Origin: JAPPKS01 sp963667895
Lineage (GTDB): Bacteria > Poribacteria > WGA-4E > PCPOR2b
Direction of reading: 5' to 3'
Assembly: GCA_965223985.1 (NCBI GenBank)
Contig: OZ245030.1
Location: 2,790,001 to 2,854,000 of the forward strand
Length of the DNA stretch: 64,000 bases
Of this stretch, positions 1 to 7,949 are shown piece by piece. The notes under the pieces are model-generated. The model was not told the origin of the DNA. It worked only from the letters and a program-made list of their open reading frames with translations, and did no database searches. Position 1 is the first letter of the stretch. Every line of letters begins with the position of its first letter. The translations under genes were made by a program, and so were the position numbers.

Positions 1-1176
1 CGAGTCCAACCCTTGGATGGCGATCCACCGACGCATATAGTCCGTATCCTGATAGTTGCGGCTACGTTCGAAAAGGCGAGCGTCCCCTGGTGCCTGGACA
101 AGGATATAGGTCGAATTCTCCTCAAATGGTCCCAGCAGCGCCAACCCTAAACCATTAACCGGAGCGATACGCGCGGTCAGTGCAGTCGCCTGCGCCCGGA
201 TATCCACTTCCCGCGAATGGAAGTCAAGACCGGTAGCTTTCAACGCCTCCGCTAAATTCGCCGGCGACGAGGAGCTTGTGATTAAATCGCCGTACCCAGC
301 TTCAATTAAGTCGTGCGCCATTAGACCGTTGGTAAGGGTATCAATGACCCCTAGCTTCAAACCTCGATCGGACAATAATTGCCCCACTACATCCGGCAAT
401 GACTCCCGCGCAACGCCATAAATCGCGACACCCAACCGCTCCCTAAGTTTGGTCTCCATTTCTGCAATCAGCGCGTCCGCTTCCGCCTCGGTGTCGGCTT
501 TGGCTGCGATCCGCACATCAGTCTGACCCACATGCGCAGCCAACCCAACCGTCGGGTTCGCTGAAGTCATCAAATCCCCGATTGCCCGGTCCACATTGCT
601 CTCGCCAACGGCGCATGTCCGCAAGACGCGCACCTTCGTGACCTTCATCCCGCCCATCCGCGCAACAAGCAGCGGAATCACCGTATGTTCCATCATATAC
701 TCAAGCTCGCGCGGAACACCCGGCAGAGAGATTACAAAGCCTCGTCCGCGCCGATCCTCGCTCAAAAAACACGGCGCAGTTCCGACAGGGTTGGATAACG
801 GCGCCGCACCTTCGGGAATATAGGCTTGACGCTTGTTGTTTTCCGCCATCTCCCGACCGAAACGACGAAACCGCTCGGCAATCTGCGCCTCGAGTTCATC
901 GCTGTAAACCAGTATGCGACCTGTGGCGTTGGCGACCGCTTGGCGTGTGAGATCGTCTACTGTGGGACCGATGCCGCCAGAGGTGATAACCGCGTCCGAT
1001 CGATCCAGCGCCTGGTTCAAGATTTCGGTGATACGGGTCTCGTTATCGCCAACGGTGGTCTTGTAATATAAATCTAACCCGATATCGCGGAGCGCAATCG
1101 CTAACCGGTTGGCGTTCGTATCAACAATTTCGCCCAACAGGAGTTCAGTGCCAATCATCACAATTTCTGCGTGCAT
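1..1176 (-). CDS. cinA: CinA-family protein (MoCF domain + degenerate C-terminal deamidase domain), 3' end cut by window
   Basis: The reverse strand reads without a stop for 392 codons to the window edge, starting MHAEIVMIGTELLLGEIVD, the typical CinA N-terminus. Residues 1 to about 170 form a molybdopterin-binding-like (MoCF) domain with the motif GGIGPTVDDLT and the signature LPGVPRE. A linker/KH-like stretch follows (about 180-255), then a C-terminal domain from about 260. CinA proteins usually combine a pyrophosphatase-like N-terminus with an NMN deamidase C-terminus used in pyridine nucleotide salvage. Here the expected ESCTGG motif reads DTLTNG (residues 279-284) and the later GPGGGTPEKPVG-type motif is missing, so deamidase activity is doubtful. 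An AGAGGT ribosome-binding site lies just upstream of the ATG. The family usually has about 415 residues, so only the extreme C-terminus is missing. No operon partner is visible. Confidence 0.9.
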   Translation of the reverse strand, partial: MHAEIVMIGTELLLGEIVDTNANRLAIALRDIGLDLYYKTTVGDNETRITEILNQALDRSDAVITSGGIGPTVDDLTRQAVANATGRILVYSDELEAQIAERFRRFGREMAENNKRQAYIPEGAAPLSNPVGTAPCFLSEDRRGRGFVISLPGVPRELEYMMEHTVIPLLVARMGGMKVTKVRVLRTCAVGESNVDRAIGDLMTSANPTVGLAAHVGQTDVRIAAKADTEAEADALIAEMETKLRERLGVAIYGVARESLPDVVGQLLSDRGLKLGVIDTLTNGLMAHDLIEAGYGDLITSSSSPANLAEALKATGLDFHSREVDIRAQATALTARIAPVNGLGLALLGPFEENSTYILVQAPGDARLFERSRNYQDTDYMRRWIAIQGLDS

Positions 1177-1313
1177 GTATACCTCTACAATCTCATAGTG
1201 TTCTTCAATGCGTCGTCCAAGTGGCGAAGTATAGCAAAATACCCGTTTCCCGTCAACAGAAACCCAAATTGCCGAGAAGTGATGCGAGCTACGCCGTCCA
1301 TTGAACGCGTAAT

Positions 1314-1480
1314 GTAGGTTGGGTTGAACGATCAACCGACCGAATAGAGAGGATCGACTGAGCGAATAGCGAAGGCGATAGTTTTCAAGTTTTTTCGTCC
1401 AGAACCGTTGATGATTGAGGTTCTGCCCTTTAAGGTCACCGACTTTCAGATCAATGCAGTGAAACCCAACGCTTTTAAAA
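1314..1480 (+). repeat. Interspersed hairpin repeat, copy 1
   Basis: It begins GTAGGTTGGGTTGAACG and ends GTGAAACCCAACGCTTTTAA. The ends contain complementary GTTGGGTT / AACCCAAC, so the element can fold into a long hairpin. The same ends recur at 6240-6350 and, inverted, at 6478-6591; weaker relatives are at 2568-2674 and 43964-44090. It lies in the 611-base gap between cinA and the DUF4234 gene. The rest of that gap holds only the promoter at 1693. It looks like a MITE- or REP-type element without a coding sequence. Confidence 0.7.
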
Positions 1481-1692
1481 TTACGCGGAATGGTGAGTTG
1501 CTTTCACTGTAACTACCTATACAGCAGGTTCGCTGTCAATCAACGCTGTCGTTTGCCTTGATAGGGAAGTCTTTTTGTCGTCATACCTAACCTACTCAAC
1601 TACGCTACGGGACAGGTTCCCTCTCAGTTCAGATTGAACAACAATCGTGTCACAGTTACGGATTACAAGTCAAGGATTAAGCCAAATATGTG

Positions 1693-1721
1693 TTGACATC
1701 CACCTGACATCTACATAGAAT
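1693..1721 (+). promoter_or_regulatory. Sigma70-type promoter for the DUF4234/DUF2752 pair
   Basis: TTGACA (1693-1698), a 17-base spacer and TAGAAT (1716-1721). The predicted start of transcription is about 60 bases before the ATG at 1788. Confidence 0.7.
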
Positions 1722-1787
1722 GGAGACTGACAATCGTGTACATTCTGCTGTTGGCAAATCTGTGCAGAAGATGGAAGGAGGTCTATC

Positions 1788-2183
1788 ATGCAGAATCACC
1801 CGTATCCAAAGGCTGACGGTGTGAGAAGTATTGCACTCGGGATAATTTTCAGCCTTTTAACCTGCGGGATTTATACCCTGTATTGGAAGTATAAACAGAT
1901 AGTAACAATCAACGGATGGCTCCGGCGGGATGAGTATAGTTTTTGGCTCTGGCTCATACTCTCCATTGTGACGTGCAGTATCTTTGACATTTACTACGAA
2001 TACAAAATGGCGAAGGGAATTAACGAGATTCAGCGTAACAACGATCATTACGTCGCCAAAGGCTTACCGGGTCTTTGCATCTTGTTCGCGATTTTTGACT
2101 GGATAATTCTCGGGCAAATCGCGTGTCTGGCAATTCATCAAGCGGAAATCAACAAATTCTACAATGCGCGCGACGAAGTTTAA
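1788..2183 (+). CDS. DUF4234-like small membrane protein
   Basis: A 131-residue protein with about four hydrophobic segments (roughly 15-33, 51-70, 92-112 and a weaker one). Two copies of a pattern resembling LTCGIYTLYWKYK and VTCSIFDIYYEYKMAK occur, which is characteristic of the DUF4234 family of integral membrane proteins with unknown function. GGAAGGAGG lies seven bases before the ATG, so the start is secure. The next gene (DUF2752) overlaps its end by 20 bases, so the two are very likely co-translated. A consensus promoter lies upstream. The family assignment rests on pattern memory. The biochemical role is unknown. Confidence 0.75.
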   Translation: MQNHPYPKADGVRSIALGIIFSLLTCGIYTLYWKYKQIVTINGWLRRDEYSFWLWLILSIVTCSIFDIYYEYKMAKGINEIQRNNDHYVAKGLPGLCILFAIFDWIILGQIACLAIHQAEINKFYNARDEV

Positions 2184-2553
2184 TCACATACATCTCGCAC
2201 GAGTTTTCTTGATTGGACTTGCCCTCGTCGGTATATACACGGCGTGGTCGGGCATGTCGCTCGACAAATTGACACTCATACCGTGTCCATTTCGCCTGAT
2301 CACGGATATGTCGTGTCCTGGCTGTGGTATGACCCGCGCCTGTGTCTCTCTTGCACATGGTGAATATGCCGCAGCGTGGAATTACCATCCGTTTGTGTTC
2401 CTTGTTGTTCCGTTAGCGCTTGGTGTCTCATGTGCTCCGACCCGCCTTCGAGACGCTTGGCTAACACTCTCCGCTCCCATCCAAAACTACCTTGCCTGGT
2501 TCGGAATCGCTCTCGTCCTTGGACTCTGGATTTATCGCTTAATCCATTTCTAA
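2164..2553 (+). CDS. DUF2752 membrane protein
   Basis: A 129-residue protein. It has an N-terminal membrane segment (about 12-30), the hallmark CPFRLITDMSCPGCGMTRA around residues 40-58, then two more hydrophobic stretches. The CPGCGMTR cysteine motif defines DUF2752, a family of small integral membrane proteins of unknown function often encoded beside TM2 or DUF4234 proteins. It overlaps the upstream gene by 20 bases. The paired cysteines suggest metal or redox chemistry at the membrane, but that is inference. Confidence 0.8.
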   Translation: MRATKFNHIHLARVFLIGLALVGIYTAWSGMSLDKLTLIPCPFRLITDMSCPGCGMTRACVSLAHGEYAAAWNYHPFVFLVVPLALGVSCAPTRLRDAWLTLSAPIQNYLAWFGIALVLGLWIYRLIHF

Positions 2554-2567
2554 TACATTAAAAGATC

Positions 2568-2674
2568 GTAGGTTGTGTTGAACTTTACCCTTCAACAGAC
2601 CGACCATTCCGCTTGGATTGCGTCGATCGTTACTCATTGGAGTCTCCCAAGCAGTGCAACCCAGCTTTAAAAAG
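2568..2674 (+). repeat. Degenerate copy of the hairpin repeat
   Basis: It starts GTAGGTTGTGTTGAAC and ends GTGCAACCCAGCTTTAAAAA, matching both ends of the 1314 and 6240 elements with several substitutions. It fills much of the 265-base gap before the Zorya-like operon. Confidence 0.5.
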
Positions 2675-2818
2675 TTATCACTACATTGGGTATTAGGTTT
2701 CACTCTATCTTTCCGCGCAACGGTATTGTTGATATTTCGGCGCTTTACAGTTTAGTCTGTTACGTTACACGAAAAGACGAAACGCATATCATAAATCTAA
2801 ACGGAGGAAATAATCAGT

Positions 2819-4675
2819 ATGGAGTTTTACTATATCGGTGGTTTCATAGGTCTCATGATTTTAGCAGTTATTTGGTTTAGGAAAATTCTAGATCAACAAG
2901 TAAACGCAATCGCGTCAATTATGACCGTCACCGGTGTGCTTGGAACTTTTGCCGGTATCGTGTGGGGACTATATTCCTTCGACACAACTAATATCGAATC
3001 CAGTGTCCCGAAGCTACTCGAAGGATTGAAATTTGCGTTTGTAACTTCCATATTGGGCATTCTTGGTTCAATTCTACTCAAACTGGCAATGCTAAACAAG
3101 CAGCGAAAACAGAGCTCAGCAGCAGAGACCTACACCGGCGCAACAGTTGATGACCTTGCGGAATTGTTGAACGACATCTTAACCGTTGAGAAACAGGAGG
3201 GAAATACAACCAATGAAACTCTCCGATCTATTGAGGCATCGTTAACGGGAAGGTTTGATGACCTTGGGGAGTTGTTACGCGAAATCCTCATCGTTGAGAG
3301 ACAGGAGGGAAAAGAAACCAAAGAAGCTCTCCAATCCATCGAGAAATCGCTAACGGGAGAGGGCGATAGCACCGTGTTGACGCAGCTACAAAAGCTGCGA
3401 ACATCCTTCTCCGATAAGCAGGACGATCTGATTGGGGCTTTTACTGAAAAACAGGACAGTTTGATTCAGGCTTTTAGCGAGTTCGCACAAGAAATGGCGG
3501 AGAATAATACCAAAGCGTTAATGGAGGCACTTGAGAACGTCATCAAGGACTTCAACCTGAAAATCACTGAACAATTTGGAGATAATTTCAAGCAATTGAA
3601 CGAAGCCGTTGGCAGAATCAACGACTGGCAAGAACAGTACCGGCAACAGATGAACGAACTAGCGGCGGAGTTCAGGGTCGCTGCAGAGAGCATAGAGATA
3701 TCTCGCCATTCGCTGGAGGTTATCGCAGAACGGAGCGAAACAATAGTCTCAAGTGCAGAGCAACTTAGTCCCATACTTCAAGTGCTGCATCAGCAAATAG
3801 GACAGTTGGAAACACACTTGGAAGCATTTAGCGCACTGGCTGGGAATGCGCGTGATGCTTTTCCGATTATTGAAAAGCGTCTGGACGAATTAACGAATGG
3901 CTTTACACATGTGGTGCAAGATACCATTGATAATTCGCACGCTTCTATGCAGAACCAACGAGAAGCTTTAGCCGACCAATCTAGACAACTTGAGACAACG
4001 GTAGAAGATACAGGCAATCGCATTAAACAGCAAACTGAAACTGTCTTTGAGCGCACCACAGCGCGCGTTGAACAGATTATCAATGATACATTTCAAGGAT
4101 TCAAGAGCGCGTTAGAAAACCAGGCAAGACAGCTCGAAACTACAATCATTGACACGAACCAGGGGTTAGCGCATACACTGCAAACGCAATCAACACAACT
4201 TCAGACGGCAGTAGAAAACACCAGTTCGAACATAAAAACGATGGCAGAGGATTTTTCAATCGTCGTTAAAGACACGCTCGACAATTCACACAGTGACATG
4301 CAGAAGCAAAGAGAAGCTTTAGAGGGATTCACAAGACAGGTCGAGTCTGTCATCCAGAACGCCTCAGAAAAGTTGGAAAAAACCCTAGATGAAACCAAAG
4401 AAAGATTGGAAACTACGCTGCAGAATCAATCAAGGCAACTGAGCACAATCAGTAACGAATCTGAACGTATTTTTCAAGAGAGTGCGGAGCGTATGAACCA
4501 GCAAGTCCGATTCCTAGATGAAGCCCTTCAAGAAGAGCTCACAAAGTCATTGCAATCACTCGGAAGCCAGTTAACTAGCCTCTCAAATCAATTTGTTCAA
4601 GACTACACCCCCTTAACGAACCGACTGAAGGATGTGCTCGACATAGCACGCAATTTACAAGGAAGGACTAACTAA
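2819..4675 (+). CDS. zorA: ZorA-like MotA/TolQ-family proton-channel subunit with long coiled-coil tail
   Basis: 618 residues. Three membrane segments lie at about 5-20, 31-52 and 72-92. The last two resemble the MotA/TolQ/ExbB core (TVTGVLGTFAGIVWGLY and LKFAFVTSILGILGS). From about residue 95 to the end the protein is hydrophilic, glutamine/glutamate-rich and predicted coiled coil, as in the long cytoplasmic tail of ZorA. The tail holds internal repeats: residues 111-144 and 147-180 are near copies, and a second pair begins VVQDTIDNSH and VVKDTLDNSH. A GGAGG site precedes the ATG. zorB and an HNH nuclease gene follow in tight array. In Zorya systems ZorA and ZorB form a proton-driven envelope motor that senses phage infection and passes a signal to a nuclease effector. 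Alternative: an unrelated MotA/ExbB-type motor. The gene trio favours Zorya. Confidence 0.85.
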   Translation: MEFYYIGGFIGLMILAVIWFRKILDQQVNAIASIMTVTGVLGTFAGIVWGLYSFDTTNIESSVPKLLEGLKFAFVTSILGILGSILLKLAMLNKQRKQSSAAETYTGATVDDLAELLNDILTVEKQEGNTTNETLRSIEASLTGRFDDLGELLREILIVERQEGKETKEALQSIEKSLTGEGDSTVLTQLQKLRTSFSDKQDDLIGAFTEKQDSLIQAFSEFAQEMAENNTKALMEALENVIKDFNLKITEQFGDNFKQLNEAVGRINDWQEQYRQQMNELAAEFRVAAESIEISRHSLEVIAERSETIVSSAEQLSPILQVLHQQIGQLETHLEAFSALAGNARDAFPIIEKRLDELTNGFTHVVQDTIDNSHASMQNQREALADQSRQLETTVEDTGNRIKQQTETVFERTTARVEQIINDTFQGFKSALENQARQLETTIIDTNQGLAHTLQTQSTQLQTAVENTSSNIKTMAEDFSIVVKDTLDNSHSDMQKQREALEGFTRQVESVIQNASEKLEKTLDETKERLETTLQNQSRQLSTISNESERIFQESAERMNQQVRFLDEALQEELTKSLQSLGSQLTSLSNQFVQDYTPLTNRLKDVLDIARNLQGRTN

Positions 4676-4699
4676 CGCCAATATTAGTTGAGGAATGCC

Positions 4700-5449
4700 A
4701 TGAACGACGGTAAACTTCTAAGACGAAAAGAGCAAGATACAGAAGAACACTGGATTTCGATTTCGGACATGATGGCAGGGCTGATGGTGATTTTCCTTTT
4801 CATTGCCATCAGTTACATGCTGCATGTGCGCGCAGACAAAGACAGAATTGAAAAAATTGCCGTCACGTACGACAAGTTACAGTCCGATTTGTATGAAGAC
4901 CTTGAGAAAAAGTTCAAAGAAGATCTTGATGAATGGAACGCTGTCTTGAGTAGGCAAACGCTATCAATTCGATTCAGAGAACCTGAAGTATTGTTTGAAC
5001 GAGGTAAGGCAACGGTTCGGCCGGTTTTCAAGAAAATATTGGATAACTTTTTCCCAGATTACATTGAGATTTTGACAGAATCGAAGATGGACAACGGCGA
5101 GTACAAATATAGGAATGACATCGCGGAAATTCGGATTGAAGGGCACACCTCAAGCGAATGGTTTAGAGACGACCGCCCAGACAAAGCGTACATCCCCAAC
5201 ATGAAACTTTCACAGGATAGAACAAGAAGTGTTCTTAAGTACGTACTTGACATCGAACACCCTCAGATTCAACATAACAAAGAATGGATTAAGGGGCATC
5301 TCACCGCCAACGGATTATCATCAAGCAAGCTAATCTTTAATTCAGATGGCACGCAAAATCGGCAAGAATCACGCCGGGTGGAGTTCCGCGTACGGACAAA
5401 CGCGGAAAAACGGATTTTGGAAATCGTTAAGCGAGGAAAACAAGAATGA
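4700..5449 (+). CDS. zorB: ZorB-like MotB/OmpA-family peptidoglycan-anchoring subunit
   Basis: 249 residues from the ATG at 4700, which has GAGG seven bases before it; a TTG at 4688 is in frame but less well placed. A single membrane segment (about 24-42) follows the sequence SISDMMAGLMVIFLFI. Asp23 sits where ZorB and MotB proteins carry the ion-binding aspartate. A charged linker leads to an OmpA/MotB-like peptidoglycan-binding domain (about 95-240) with IRIEGHTS, a later LSQDRTRSV and RRVEFRVRT. The gene begins 24 bases after zorA, and its stop overlaps the start of the nuclease gene by four bases (ATGA). It should pair with ZorA as the stator that anchors the complex to the cell wall. Confidence 0.85.
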   Translation: MNDGKLLRRKEQDTEEHWISISDMMAGLMVIFLFIAISYMLHVRADKDRIEKIAVTYDKLQSDLYEDLEKKFKEDLDEWNAVLSRQTLSIRFREPEVLFERGKATVRPVFKKILDNFFPDYIEILTESKMDNGEYKYRNDIAEIRIEGHTSSEWFRDDRPDKAYIPNMKLSQDRTRSVLKYVLDIEHPQIQHNKEWIKGHLTANGLSSSKLIFNSDGTQNRQESRRVEFRVRTNAEKRILEIVKRGKQE

Positions 5450-6234
5450 AGTTGCCGGACTTTTCACAGGATGAAGGATTAAATCGGCTGCGTCAACGCA
5501 TGGGTGCTGAACTTAAACCATGGAATTCAGAAAAAGATTGGGACCCAATAAGCATTGTGCTAGAGACAAAAGGGCTTGATATCTCACCTGACGACCTTGA
5601 ATATCCTGATGACGGCACGCTTGAATACAAAGGACGAAAAGTTGTTGTTTATATAAGAGACCAGATAGTACGCTTTCAGCCATATAAATTTCACGTTGCG
5701 AACTGCAGCAAACTATCGGAAATGAGAGAGGAGGAGCGGTACGACAGGTATGTTGTAGCAACCCGGACCGATGGCATGTTTACCGTAAACTCTCGGGACG
5801 GAAATCGCCTAATTGACGAGGGCGCCGAGCACACACTAGGAGTATGTATACCATGTTTAAAGAAATTAAACTATAAGAAATACAATAAGTGTAGAGATAC
5901 TGAAAAGGAAAAAATCAAGAATTCGTTTGAGTTGCATGAGTTCTTCTTGCATTACAGCCCTCAGATAACAACGGAACCAACGCACACTGATGCTACAGCG
6001 CCTTTAAATCAATATACAATTGACTGGACGCAGATTTCTTACCGTCTTCGACAACAGAAGAACTGGAAATGTGAAAGCTGCGGAGCTGATTATAACGCTC
6101 CAGATAGACAGAAGTTCCTGCACGTTCACCACATTAACGGCGTTCGAGGTGACAATAGAGCTGAAAACTTGCGTGTGTTGTGCAGTAAATGTCATTCACA
6201 AGAGCCTCAACACGAGCACATGCGGTTGGATTAG
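5446..6234 (+). CDS. zorE: HNH endonuclease of Zorya type II-like system (ZorE-like effector)
   Basis: 262 residues, start overlapping the zorB stop by four bases. The N-terminal 170 residues contain FHVANCSKLSEM, RYVVATRTDGMF and VCIPCLKKLNYKKY, a conserved block I associate with HNH proteins encoded beside ZorAB. The C-terminal 70 residues form an HNH domain with CESCG and CSKCH as probable zinc ligands and the core VHHINGVRGDNRAENL. Type II Zorya consists of ZorA, ZorB and the HNH protein ZorE. No zorC or helicase zorD is present, so type II is the best fit. The expected role is DNA degradation or nicking once the membrane motor is triggered. No gene follows in the operon. Confidence 0.8.
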   Translation: MKLPDFSQDEGLNRLRQRMGAELKPWNSEKDWDPISIVLETKGLDISPDDLEYPDDGTLEYKGRKVVVYIRDQIVRFQPYKFHVANCSKLSEMREEERYDRYVVATRTDGMFTVNSRDGNRLIDEGAEHTLGVCIPCLKKLNYKKYNKCRDTEKEKIKNSFELHEFFLHYSPQITTEPTHTDATAPLNQYTIDWTQISYRLRQQKNWKCESCGADYNAPDRQKFLHVHHINGVRGDNRAENLRVLCSKCHSQEPQHEHMRLD

Positions 6235-6239
6235 TTCCC

Positions 6240-6350
6240 GTAGGTTGGGTTGAGCGGGTATGGTGAAACGTGTGGATTATGACGAATCGGTTTGTCGGTT
6301 AATTGCGTTCGAGATTTGTTCGATGGAGCGAAACCCAACGCTTTTAAAAC
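6240..6350 (+). repeat. Interspersed hairpin repeat, copy 2
   Basis: It starts GTAGGTTGGGTTGAGCG six bases after the zorE stop and ends GCGAAACCCAACGCTTTTAA. It faces the inverted copy at 6478-6591; both copies share flanks ending in CTCCGGAC or its near reverse complement. The 563-base gap up to 6797 contains these two copies, then a short segment at 6701-6725 (CAATCAACTGAGCGGATAGA) that recurs nearly unchanged at 44065. Confidence 0.75.
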
Positions 6351-6477
6351 CTCCGGACAACAAAAAAGCGTCGCATGGATTGGGGCGTACCGAACACCAA
6401 ACCACTCCCTTGCCCTTTGCTGCTTTTTATTGATTCGATCGTTGTGCTGTTGGAATTAACCGGTTTGTTGCCCGGAC

Positions 6478-6591
6478 GTTTCAAATGCGTTGGGTTTCGC
6501 TTCATCATAAACAATTATCAAACAATCTCAACATATGAATCCCTTGCGGAATACTTCGTCTGGTTCACCATCACCGCTCAACCCAACCTAC
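6478..6591 (-). repeat. Interspersed hairpin repeat, copy 3 (inverted)
   Basis: Reverse complement starts GTAGGTTGGGTTGAGCGG and ends GCGAAACCCAACGCATTTG. It is the same element as 6240-6350 in opposite orientation, so 6240-6591 is a large imperfect palindrome with a spacer of about 127 bases. Confidence 0.75.
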
Positions 6592-6797
6592 AAAAACTCG
6601 CTCCGATTCGCCCCTTTTTTAATAGACTGTAAAAACTGTAATTTTGTCCGCCTAAATGCTGTCGTTTGCCGTATCAATGTGGCCACCTTGGAAACCCATA
6701 CAATCAACTGAGCGGATAGATCGAGTCGTCTGATTGACTAACCTCCTATCTGGTGTGAGGAAAGGTTAATGCGCTTCAGTTCGAGCTTGCGTAAGCT

Positions 6798-7949
6798 TTA
6801 AACGGATTTCAATCGCTGTCGTGCCTTCCACTGCCGCCAAAAATTGATGCCGACGCCGATTAAAAGCGCGGCGCCGACGATTCCAAACATCAATCCCAGT
6901 ATCGCAAATCTGGGTGTGCGAATTCCATACAAACAGCCGCCAATCAGTGCCATCGCGATGAATAGGTCTTGGATGCACTGCCGTCGCGCCTTCCTGAGAA
7001 CAGCGCGCAGATTCTTTCGTCGCTCTTGCTCGACATACTTCGTCAGCACTTCGACGGAGATTTGCGGCGGGTAAGCACCGACTTCCTCGGCGGGGACATC
7101 TCGGACGCATCGAAACCCGAGATTACTCGTAATGTAATCTGGCGGTGCGTGAAACCGATTTGCGCTGCGGAAATATCGCTCCGCAGTCTCATCTCTAACC
7201 TCTAACCATGAACCGCTTCTTAAGACCTTATGCTGTTTCCCGTAACCCCGATCGGTGTGAGGGCTCCCTGGATAGGGCTTGAACCTATCTGATGTCCATT
7301 CCCACACATTCCCTGCAACTTCATGCACCCCGTAGGGACTTGCTGTAAGAGGGCGCGAACCCACCGGCGTACGCTCATCTGTGAGAATCTGCGCCATAAT
7401 CGACTGCTGCGCTGTGGTATTCTGGTCCCTTATGCGTCCATTCCCCCCTAAGTCGTCGGTTGCGGATGGAAGACTGAAAAAGTGGTTTCCCCACGGATAG
7501 ATACGTCCATCGGCGCCTCTAGCGGCTTTCTCCCATTCTGCTTCCGACGGCAAACGTCTCCCCGCCCACTGGGCATAGGCGTTCGCATCGTTCCAGCTAA
7601 CGTGGACCACGGGCAAGTTTTCCTTGCCGTTCGCAACCTTTCCGTTCTTCCAATCGGGCGGTGCGGCATGACCGGTCGCATTCACAAAGATTTCATATTC
7701 CGCATTCGTGACAGGATAGCGGTCAATCCGGTAAGGTCCTAGATACACAACGTGCATCGGCGCTTCGTTCAATTTCGCATATTCAGATTGGGGCAAGATT
7801 GTGCCATAAAACGGTTCAATATCCGTTCCCATAATGAAGGCACTCGGTGGGATGAGGACGTCGTCTGGACGAAGAACGCTGGTCGGTTTGAGGGGGTTGT
7901 CCGAACGGTTGACGGCTTCCGAAGCGCTGTTTCTTTGGGTTGCGTTCAT
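6798..7949 (-). CDS. SUMF1/FGE-like domain protein with C-terminal membrane segments
   Basis: 383 residues from the ATG at 7949, which overlaps the stop of the upstream lipM-like gene by four bases (ATGA); longer starts at 7964 and 7997 are possible. A formylglycine-generating-enzyme-like (SUMF1) domain occupies about 35-285: FIMGTD, YPVTNAEYEIFVNATGH, PVVHVSWNDANAYAQWAGRR, LPSEAEWEKAARG, GNVWEWTSDRF and NLGFRCVRD. The paired active-site cysteines of true sulfatase-activating enzymes are absent; the corresponding stretch reads SGSWLEVRDETAERYFRSA. This is therefore probably a binding or regulatory member of the superfamily. Two hydrophobic helices near the C-terminus suggest membrane anchoring. 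Translational coupling to the lipM-like gene is likely, though no functional link is obvious. Confidence 0.8.
   Translation of the reverse strand: MNATQRNSASEAVNRSDNPLKPTSVLRPDDVLIPPSAFIMGTDIEPFYGTILPQSEYAKLNEAPMHVVYLGPYRIDRYPVTNAEYEIFVNATGHAAPPDWKNGKVANGKENLPVVHVSWNDANAYAQWAGRRLPSEAEWEKAARGADGRIYPWGNHFFSLPSATDDLGGNGRIRDQNTTAQQSIMAQILTDERTPVGSRPLTASPYGVHEVAGNVWEWTSDRFKPYPGSPHTDRGYGKQHKVLRSGSWLEVRDETAERYFRSANRFHAPPDYITSNLGFRCVRDVPAEEVGAYPPQISVEVLTKYVEQERRKNLRAVLRKARRQCIQDLFIAMALIGGCLYGIRTPRFAILGLMFGIVGAALLIGVGINFWRQWKARQRLKSV

Noticed and set aside
596..1071. Two plus-strand frames inside cinA
   Set aside because: Antisense shadows of a well-conserved protein; no start signals.
2819..5449. 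Flagellar motor or Tol/Exb stator instead of ZorAB
   Set aside because: The very long coiled-coil tail and the adjacent HNH nuclease do not fit flagellar or Tol systems, and no flagellar, tolA or tonB gene is nearby.
6375..6632. 85-codon plus-strand frame
   Set aside because: It runs through the inverted hairpin repeat and has no family resemblance or ribosome-binding site.
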